Positions 58,771 to 64,000 of a stretch of DNA of 64,000 nt are shown piece by piece. The notes below the pieces were generated by a model. It saw only the letters and a program-made list of their open reading frames with translations, ran no database searches and had not been told where the DNA came from. Positions within the stretch are counted from its first letter, which is position 1, and every line of letters begins with the position of its first letter. A program made the translations under genes and the position numbers. The stretch comes from Methylotenera oryzisoli (GTDB taxonomy: Bacteria > Pseudomonadota > Gammaproteobacteria > Burkholderiales > Methylophilaceae). The stretch lies in NCBI GenBank assembly GCA_945878695.1, contig CAMDXI010000001.1, positions 87,305 to 151,304 of the forward strand, in the 5' to 3' direction.

Positions 58771-59376
58771 GTGTGGGAAATTATAGTAGCTGCAGGTTGG
58801 CCTATTTGGCCGTTGATTATTGCATCCGTCATTGCTTTGGCCATCATAGGTGAGCGTGCTTTTGTATTGCGTGAGGGTGCCGTCGCACCCGCCAATTTAT
58901 TGCCTGAAGTGCAAACTTGGTTAGCTAAAGGCGGCATCACCAAGGAGACCGTCGCCCGTTTGGAGCAACATTCTATGTTAGGCCGCTTGTTTGCCAGTGC
59001 TTTGAGTAATGCTGGCCATAGCCGCGAAGTAACGAAAGAAGCCATAGAAGAAACAGGCCGTGCAGTGGCGCATGATTTAGAACGCTATTTGTCGACCTTA
59101 GGTACCATTGCAACGGTTGCGCCCTTGTTAGGTTTGTTGGGTACCGTTATTGGTATGGTGGAATTATTTGGTGCGTTTACCAGCAGCGGCCATGACATAG
59201 CGCAATTCGCGCGCGGTATTTCGGTGGCCTTATATAACACGGCAGCCGGTATCGTTGTGGCAGTGCCGGCCATGGTGGCTTACCGTTATTTCCGTTCTCA
59301 AGTGGATGATTTGCTAGTGGGCATGGAGCAGCAAGCTATTAAATTGGTGGAAATCATCCACGGTCAACGCAACTAA
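58771..59376 (+). CDS. exbB: MotA/TolQ/ExbB proton channel protein
   Basis: A 201-residue membrane protein with three helices (about 8-25, 105-130, 145-170), part of the proton channel that energises TonB-type systems. The family core APLLGLLGTVIGMVELFGAF and the NTAAGIVVAVPAMVAYRYF segment are clear. The start is GTG, with AGGGAG seven bases upstream. It pairs with exbD 19 bases downstream. No tonB is nearby; in this exbBD-msbA-lpxK context the pair may serve an envelope process other than iron uptake. Confidence 0.92.
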   Translation: MWEIIVAAGWPIWPLIIASVIALAIIGERAFVLREGAVAPANLLPEVQTWLAKGGITKETVARLEQHSMLGRLFASALSNAGHSREVTKEAIEETGRAVAHDLERYLSTLGTIATVAPLLGLLGTVIGMVELFGAFTSSGHDIAQFARGISVALYNTAAGIVVAVPAMVAYRYFRSQVDDLLVGMEQQAIKLVEIIHGQRN

Positions 59377-59395
59377 GGCACTTTGGGGAAATAAC

Positions 59396-59809
59396 ATGAA
59401 TTTTCAACGTGGAAAGCGGCATGAAGACCTCGAGATGAACCTCGTGCCATTGATAGACGTGCTGCTAGTAATCATCATTTTCTTGGTGGTCAGTGCCACG
59501 TTTTCGCGTACCAGCGAATTGCAGATTAATTTGCCCACCGCCCAAGCCAATGTGCCGCAAGAAAAACCCTTGACCATAGAGGTGGGCGTCGATGCCGGCG
59601 GCCAATACGTGATTAATGGCAAAAGCTTATCCGATGTAAGCGTTGCCGGCATTGCATCCGCTTTGCAAGCGGCGGCAGACGGCGGCAAGGAGCCTACCAT
59701 TATCATTAATGCCGATGCCAAGAGCACCCACCAGTCTGTGGTGGATGTCATGGAAGCATCCCGTACCGTGGGCTATACCCACATCACCTTTGCGACGCAA
59801 TCCAAATAA
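59396..59809 (+). CDS. exbD: ExbD/TolR biopolymer transport protein
   Basis: A 137-residue single-pass protein: cytoplasmic N-terminus, one helix (NLVPLIDVLLVIIIFLVVSA, about 15-34) containing the essential aspartate of the proton path (LIDVLL), and a periplasmic TolR/ExbD domain ending TVGYTHITFATQ. It follows exbB closely and the two would form the channel. A long inverted repeat starts three bases after its stop codon and reaches the msbA start. Confidence 0.93.
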   Translation: MNFQRGKRHEDLEMNLVPLIDVLLVIIIFLVVSATFSRTSELQINLPTAQANVPQEKPLTIEVGVDAGGQYVINGKSLSDVSVAGIASALQAAADGGKEPTIIINADAKSTHQSVVDVMEASRTVGYTHITFATQSK

Positions 59810-59812
59810 ATA

Positions 59813-59871
59813 AAGCCATCTTAAGAATTCGATGGCACAAGCTTGCCGTGGTTAATTTTTCAAGATGGCTT
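59813..59871. promoter_or_regulatory. Inverted repeat enclosing the exbD-msbA junction and one msbA start codon
   Basis: Arms AAGCCATCTT (59813-59822) and AAGATGGCTT (59862-59871) pair perfectly over ten bases; a smaller inner stem (GGCA and TGCC) lies in the 39-base loop. The ATG at 59865 is inside the right arm, and ATTTTC follows. It could be a terminator for exbBD with msbA starting later (59904), or a structure limiting msbA translation. Confidence 0.5.
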
Positions 59872-61640
59872 ATTTTCTGCCAATTTCTAAATCTCAGCAT
59901 GTGATGGCAACGCCGGTGGCCTGTTCAAACAATCATTTTCTCCGACTGTGGTCGTATGCCAGGGTGCACCTGTTGGTATGCCTATTGGGTGTGATGGCGC
60001 TGATCTTGCTCGCCTTTAGCAATACGGCTTTCTTGGTGCTCATAAAGCATGTCACCGACGAAGGTTTTGTCAAGCAGTCAGCCAGTAATCTGGCTTACTT
60101 ACCTTTGCTTCTGTTTGGATTATTGGCCCTACGGGCGCTATCTGGTTTTGCTGCCAATTTTTCCATGCGCTGGTTGGCGCGTCGTGTAGTGGCCGACCTG
60201 CGTTTGGATGTGTTTAGGCAGCTCATGCGTTTGCCGCTTGGTTTCTATGATCAAGCAGCCAATGGCAAGCTGGTGTCTAAGTTGGTTAATGATGTTGAAC
60301 AGATGGCCAATGCCGCCACCAAATGCACGCTGACCATAGTTAGAGATAGCCTCACTGTCATAGGCATCATGGCGTATATGCTGTATTTGGATTGGCGGTT
60401 GACGCTTATTTTTGTTTTGTTGGCCCCTCTGATGGCAGCCTGCTTGAAAACCATGGCGCCGCAGTTGCGCAATGCCGGTCGAGAGGTGCAGTCCAGCCTA
60501 GGTGACATGACCCAAGTGGCTCAGGAAGCCATTGCCGGTCAGCGCGTGGTCAAGATATTCGCCGGGCAAAATTACGAAAACGAACGTTACGCTAAAGCCG
60601 TCATCAACAACCGACGCTTGCAAACGCGTTTGGCGCGCTTGGCTGGTTTAAATAGCATGGTGGTGGAGTTGTTGGCTGCCGTGTCTTTGGGCTTGGTGGT
60701 GTATTACGCCATAGGCAAATTCAGTGCGGGTGAGTTTGCGGCATTTGTTGGCGCCCTATTGATGCTCATCGCCCCCATCAAAAATTTAACGGCCATGAAC
60801 GAGGACGTGCAGCTGGCGCTAGCGGCTGCGCAAAGTGTTTTCGCTTTAGTTGATTTGGATCCAGAACAAGAAGACGGACAGCCTATGCCGCAACGTACAA
60901 AAGGGGAAATCGAGTTTAAAGACGTGCTGTTGGCCTACCCGAATACCAAGCGACCTGCATTAAATCGGATTAGCTTTAGCATTAAGCCGGGTGAAAGGTT
61001 AGCATTGGTAGGGCGTTCCGGTGGCGGAAAAACCAGTCTAATTAATTTGCTACCAAGGTTTTATGAATTGCAGCAAGGGCAGGTGCTGTTGGACGGTATA
61101 GACATGCGTGATTTGGCATTGGCGGATTTGCGCCAGCAATTCTCCTTGGTCAGTCAAGATGTCATTTTGTTTAACGATACGGTGTTTAACAACATTGCTT
61201 ATGGTTTGTTGGGCAATGCCACTGAGGCGGATGTCATAGCATCTGCCAAAGCCGCCCACGCATGGGAATTTATACAGCAACTGCCAAATGGCTTGCAGCA
61301 AGAATTGGGTGACCGAGGTTTGCAATTGTCCGGGGGGCAACGCCAACGCATCGCTATTGCCCGAGCCATTTTAAAAAATGCGCCTATCTTGCTGCTGGAT
61401 GAAGCCACCTCAGCCTTGGATAGCGAATCCGAACAGCATGTGCAGCAAGCGCTGGACAGCTTAATGCAAAATCGCACCAGCATCGTCATCGCTCATCGCT
61501 TGAGCACCATAGAAAATGCCGATCGCATTATGGTGATGGAGCAGGGAGAGGTGGTTGAAATTGGCACGCACCAAGCATTGCTTGGGCAAGCCGGGCACTA
61601 TGCCAAGCTTTACCATAAGCAATTTGCTGCGCAGGCCTAA
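59865..61640 (+). CDS. msbA: Lipid A export ABC transporter MsbA
   Basis: Homodimeric flippase moving lipid A-core across the inner membrane. The 591 residues have six helices in the N-terminal 330 residues and an ATPase domain with Walker A GRSGGGKTS near 385-393, the signature LSGGQRQRIAIARAI, Walker B ILLLDEATSALDSES and the H-loop IAHRLSTIE. The ATG at 59865 lies within a stem arm; ATG at 59904 (codon 14) is an alternative, giving MATPVACSNNHFLRLW. Followed by lpxK, the standard partner. Confidence 0.93.
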   Translation: MAYFLPISKSQHVMATPVACSNNHFLRLWSYARVHLLVCLLGVMALILLAFSNTAFLVLIKHVTDEGFVKQSASNLAYLPLLLFGLLALRALSGFAANFSMRWLARRVVADLRLDVFRQLMRLPLGFYDQAANGKLVSKLVNDVEQMANAATKCTLTIVRDSLTVIGIMAYMLYLDWRLTLIFVLLAPLMAACLKTMAPQLRNAGREVQSSLGDMTQVAQEAIAGQRVVKIFAGQNYENERYAKAVINNRRLQTRLARLAGLNSMVVELLAAVSLGLVVYYAIGKFSAGEFAAFVGALLMLIAPIKNLTAMNEDVQLALAAAQSVFALVDLDPEQEDGQPMPQRTKGEIEFKDVLLAYPNTKRPALNRISFSIKPGERLALVGRSGGGKTSLINLLPRFYELQQGQVLLDGIDMRDLALADLRQQFSLVSQDVILFNDTVFNNIAYGLLGNATEADVIASAKAAHAWEFIQQLPNGLQQELGDRGLQLSGGQRQRIAIARAILKNAPILLLDEATSALDSESEQHVQQALDSLMQNRTSIVIAHRLSTIENADRIMVMEQGEVVEIGTHQALLGQAGHYAKLYHKQFAAQA

Positions 61641-61662
61641 GCTTGGACAGGCTTGGACTTAA

Positions 61663-62673
61663 ATGAAGGATTGGCTGCAGAAACAATGGCAAGCCCGCTC
61701 GCCTTGGCAGTGGGTGTTGTTGCCGCTGTCCTGTATTTTTATGGGCTTGGTGGCTCTAAGAAAAGCCATGTACAGGCTGGGATTATTAAAAAGCAGCCGA
61801 TTAAGCGTGCCGCTGATTGTGGTGGGGAACATCAGCCTGGGCGGGACCGGCAAGACCCCGCTGGTGATTTACTTAGCTCAGCAATTGCAAGCGGCTGGAT
61901 TGTCGCCTGGCATTATCAGCCGTGGCTATGGCGGTAAGCAGCAAGCCGCCAGCCCGGTATTTGCTGACAGCGACCCCAACTTGCTTGGCGATGAGCCGGT
62001 CTTGATTGCGCAACGCACGGCATGCCCGGTCTTTGTTGGCAAAAATAAAGTACAGCTAGGGCAAGCTTTGCTGCAGGCTAATCCGCAGTGCAACGTGATT
62101 ATTAGTGATGACGGTTTGCAGCATTATGCCTTGCAGCGAGACGTGGAAATTGCCACAGTCGATGCCACCCATCCATTTGGTAACTTTAGATTGCTGCCGG
62201 CCGGGCCTTTGCGCGAAAGGGTGGCTAGACTCAAGCAGGTGGATGCGGTGGTGTTAAGTGGCCGTCAGTCCGCAGAGTTAACTGGCGTCGGGCTATCGCG
62301 CCGCTTTACCATGACCTTGCATGGGGATTTGTTTTATCCCTTAGATAGCTCGAAGGCGCCCAGGTCGGCCAAGGATTTTCAGGGTAAAAATACAGTGGCC
62401 ATTGCGGGTATAGGCAAGCCGCAACGTTATTTTGATCAGCTCACTGGTTTGGGGCTACAATTTGAGCCTAGGGCCTATCCTGATCATCATGCGTTTAGCG
62501 CTGCCGATTTTGCGGAGCTGGCAGGCAAGACCATACTGATGACGGAGAAAGATGCGGTTAAATGCGCCGCTTTTTCAGGATTGGATGCCTGGTACTTGCC
62601 GGTGACGGCCTCGGTTAGCAGTTCGGCTGACCTGGATTTTATTTCCTTTATATTGCAAAAGTTGAGAAGTTGA
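61663..62673 (+). CDS. lpxK: Tetraacyldisaccharide 4'-kinase
   Basis: Phosphorylates the lipid A disaccharide at the 4' position at the inner membrane. The 336 residues have an N-terminal membrane-associated helix ([20 protein letters not shown]) and the P-loop [18 protein letters not shown] near 50-67, then ISRGYGGK and the [15 protein letters not shown] block with the metal aspartates. It lies 22 bases after msbA and one base before the Trm112 gene, the E. coli order msbA-lpxK-ycaR-kdsB. Confidence 0.96.
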   Translation: MKDWLQKQWQARSPWQWVLLPLSCIFMGLVALRKAMYRLGLLKSSRLSVPLIVVGNISLGGTGKTPLVIYLAQQLQAAGLSPGIISRGYGGKQQAASPVFADSDPNLLGDEPVLIAQRTACPVFVGKNKVQLGQALLQANPQCNVIISDDGLQHYALQRDVEIATVDATHPFGNFRLLPAGPLRERVARLKQVDAVVLSGRQSAELTGVGLSRRFTMTLHGDLFYPLDSSKAPRSAKDFQGKNTVAIAGIGKPQRYFDQLTGLGLQFEPRAYPDHHAFSAADFAELAGKTILMTEKDAVKCAAFSGLDAWYLPVTASVSSSADLDFISFILQKLRS

Positions 62674-62674
62674 T

Positions 62675-62857
62675 ATGGATGCCAAGTTGTTGCAAATATT
62701 AGTTTGCCCAGTGACCAAAGGTCCTCTGACCCTAAATAAAGCCAGTAATGAGCTTATATCCAAGTCTGCCAGGCTTGCTTACCCGATTAAAGATGGCATA
62801 CCGGTCTTGCTGGAAGAAGAGGCGCGTAAATTAACGGATGACGAAGCGCTTGGCTAA
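62675..62857 (+). CDS. Trm112-family small protein (YcaR-like)
   Basis: A 60-residue Trm112/UPF0434 protein: [14 protein letters not shown] at residues 5-18, then [20 protein letters not shown]. Only one cysteine of the zinc site is present, as in many bacterial YcaR proteins. Function in bacteria is not established. It begins one base after lpxK and overlaps kdsB by 20 bases, so it is translated within the lipid A/KDO operon. Confidence 0.9.
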   Translation: MDAKLLQILVCPVTKGPLTLNKASNELISKSARLAYPIKDGIPVLLEEEARKLTDDEALG

Positions 62858-63611
62858 TGAGCAGGATACGGTCAGCACACTGTCGTTTAACGTGTTGATC
62901 CCGGCGCGTTATGACAGCGTTAGGTTGCCAGGTAAGCCGCTGCTTGATATTGCTGGCAAGCCCATGGTGGTTAGGGTTGCTGAGCGTGCTGCCTTAAGTG
63001 GCGCAAAACAAGTGATGGTTGCTACCGATAATGACCGTATCATGCAGGCAGTAAAGCAACATGGCTTTGACGCTTGCATGACGCAAGCGAAGCACATGAG
63101 CGGTACCGATCGCATTGCTGAGGTGGTTATGCAGCAAGGGTGGTCAGATGAGACCATAGTGCTTAATGTGCAAGGTGATGAGCCCTTGATATCGCCGACT
63201 TTGATAGCCGCGGTGGCGAATCAGTTAAATAACGATCAGTTGGCAGCGATGGCCACCGCTTGCTATGCCATAAACAATGAGGCCGATTTTCAAAACCCAA
63301 ATGTGGTTAAGCTTGTCTTAAACGCCCACGGCCATGCGATGTACTTTAGTCGCGCACCCATTCCTAGTAACAGCCCCTTAAGTGCATACAGGCATGTTGG
63401 GATTTACGCGTACAGGGTTAAGTTTTTGAAACTGTTTACCAGCCTAGCTCAATCTGCATTGGAAAAAACGGAAGCATTGGAGCAGTTGCGAGCCCTGCAT
63501 TACGGGTACAAGATTGCTGTTCATGTGAGTGGTCAGGCGCCCGTCAGTGGGGTGGATACCATGGAAGACCTTGATGCAGTGTGTGCACTTTTCCAGTCCC
63601 ACCAGAGCTAA
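62838..63611 (+). CDS. kdsB: 3-deoxy-manno-octulosonate cytidylyltransferase
   Basis: Activates KDO as CMP-KDO for LPS inner core synthesis. The 257 residues show the nucleotide-binding [17 protein letters not shown] near 19-35, VQGDEPLI near 110-117, and the C-terminal [14 protein letters not shown] roughly 15-residue extension precedes the usual N-terminus because the ATG at 62838 lies inside the Trm112 gene; a GTG at 62871 is a possible later start. Last gene of the msbA-lpxK-Trm112-kdsB run. Confidence 0.95.
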   Translation: MTKRLANEQDTVSTLSFNVLIPARYDSVRLPGKPLLDIAGKPMVVRVAERAALSGAKQVMVATDNDRIMQAVKQHGFDACMTQAKHMSGTDRIAEVVMQQGWSDETIVLNVQGDEPLISPTLIAAVANQLNNDQLAAMATACYAINNEADFQNPNVVKLVLNAHGHAMYFSRAPIPSNSPLSAYRHVGIYAYRVKFLKLFTSLAQSALEKTEALEQLRALHYGYKIAVHVSGQAPVSGVDTMEDLDAVCALFQSHQS

Positions 63612-63666
63612 GGCCTTCAGTCTTCAAGGGTTTTAATTAATCCAGCAAAGAAAGCGCTAAATGACC

Positions 63667-63695
63667 TTGCGCTAAATGGCTAGGTTTGCTATAGT
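63667..63695 (+). promoter_or_regulatory. Promoter of tRNA-fMet
   Basis: TTGCGC (63667-63672) and TATAGT (63690-63695) are separated by exactly 17 bases, 33 bases upstream of the mature tRNA 5' end. Position and match make this a good sigma-70 promoter call. Confidence 0.7.
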
Positions 63696-63728
63696 CTCAC
63701 CTCTCGACGGCACCAATGTCGAATCGGA

Positions 63729-63805
63729 CGCGGGATGGAGCAGTCTGGCAGCTCGTCGGGCTCATAACCCGAAGGTCACAGGTTCAAATCCTGTTCCCGC
63801 AACCA
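63729..63805 (+). tRNA. Initiator tRNA-fMet (CAU)
   Basis: A 77-base tRNA with the CCA encoded. The anticodon loop CTCATAA (anticodon CAT) sits on a GGG/CCC stem, and the acceptor stem has the unpaired C1-A72, both hallmarks of bacterial initiator tRNA; the T-loop GGTTCAAATCC is standard. It has its own promoter and precedes an rRNA operon. Confidence 0.98.
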
Positions 63806-63820
63806 ACAATTCAATGTGCA

Positions 63821-63846
63821 TTTTGCTTCGATAAATTGAAGCAAAA
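63821..63846. other. Stem-loop downstream of tRNA-fMet
   Basis: Arms TTTTGCTTC (63821-63829) and GAAGCAAAA (63838-63846) pair perfectly over nine bases with an eight-base loop, 15 bases after the tRNA. No U-tract follows on the plus strand, so it may be a 3' processing signal or weak terminator. Confidence 0.5.
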
Positions 63847-63887
63847 AATACAATCAATAATAAATACGAATCAAATCAAATTTATCA

Positions 63888-63915
63888 TTGACGGGTCTTA
63901 AAAGGTCTGTATAAT
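63888..63915 (+). promoter_or_regulatory. rRNA operon promoter
   Basis: TTGACG (63888-63893) and a perfect TATAAT (63910-63915) with a 16-base spacer, preceded by about 45 bases of very AT-rich DNA (UP-element-like) and followed by a GC-rich discriminator (GCGCACC), the form expected of a stringently controlled rrn P1 promoter. Confidence 0.8.
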
Positions 63916-64000
63916 GCGCACCTCGTTAACGCAAAGCGTTAGTGAGTGACTGCAAGAAACGCTGTTTTTTCGGTCCTTAGTTCTTTAACAATTTAACAAC
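63916..64000 (+). other. rRNA operon leader (16S gene lies beyond the window)
   Basis: After the promoter comes a small hairpin (TAACGC and GCGTTA arms, 63927-63941) and then GTTCTTTAACAATTTAA near 63980-63996, the boxA-like antitermination and pre-16S leader sequence typical of proteobacterial rrn operons. No mature 16S sequence is reached before base 64000. Confidence 0.75.

Overview
The window is about 64 kb of gene-dense chromosomal DNA from a Gram-negative proteobacterium, most likely a betaproteobacterium of the Methylophilaceae/Nitrosomonadales type. Supporting signs are the LPS transport and lipid A genes (lptD, msbA, lpxK, kdsB), SurA and Lol proteins, type IV pilus genes, ubiquinone hydroxylases, the gene order xseB-ispA-dxs-folE2, the acetolactate synthase motif GEGSIQMN, and an MxaD-like protein of the kind found beside methanol dehydrogenase genes in methylotrophs. 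The genus is an inference; no rRNA gene lies inside the window. I see no prophage, insertion sequence, CRISPR array or integrase. No gene-free gap exceeds 300 bases; the largest is the 240-base divergent region at 7099-7338.

Layout. 1-7098 (minus strand): start of leuS, a VanZ-like protein, adk, then lptD-surA-pdxA-rsmA (outer membrane biogenesis, vitamin B6, ribosome methylation). 7339-13553 (plus): amgK-murU (peptidoglycan recycling), pepP, two ubiquinone-type FAD hydroxylases, dsbC. 13604-16556 (minus): pilC and a frameshifted pilB. 16694-21984: icd (minus) divergent from rluE, a glutamine amidotransferase, aroC, a YdcH-type small protein and an MFS transporter. 22001-26683 (minus): folE2, dxs, ispA, xseB and an esterase. 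26832-29053: a frameshifted CHASE2 adenylate cyclase. 29123-31390 (minus): pilA, an MxaD-like protein and a YVTN beta-propeller. 31479-36228: rppH, psd and ilvBNC. 36421-41969: nadC, a GST-like protein, mnmA, nudJ, maf and rng. 41976-46113 (minus): yggS-proC-yggT-dynamin-like GTPase, divergent from pilT-pilU. 48449-54140 (minus): ribE, ribBX, yqgE, ruvX, pyrR, pyrB and a pseudo-dihydroorotase. 54235-63611 (plus): lolC/E-lolD, comEC, exbB-exbD, msbA, lpxK, a Trm112 protein and kdsB. The right end holds initiator tRNA-fMet and the strong promoter and leader of an rRNA operon whose 16S gene lies just beyond the window.

Most genes are housekeeping. The points of interest are decay or specialisation within familiar families: pilB and the cyclase each need one extra base to be read through, PilU has lost its Walker B glutamate, the PyrC homologue has lost its metal-binding HxH motif, and the GTP cyclohydrolase II domain of RibB has lost its zinc cysteines. 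The least explained unit is the secreted beta-propeller plus MxaD-like pair next to pilA. Many genes use GTG or TTG starts (VanZ, surA, amgK, dxs, maf, rng, pilT, ribB, exbB).
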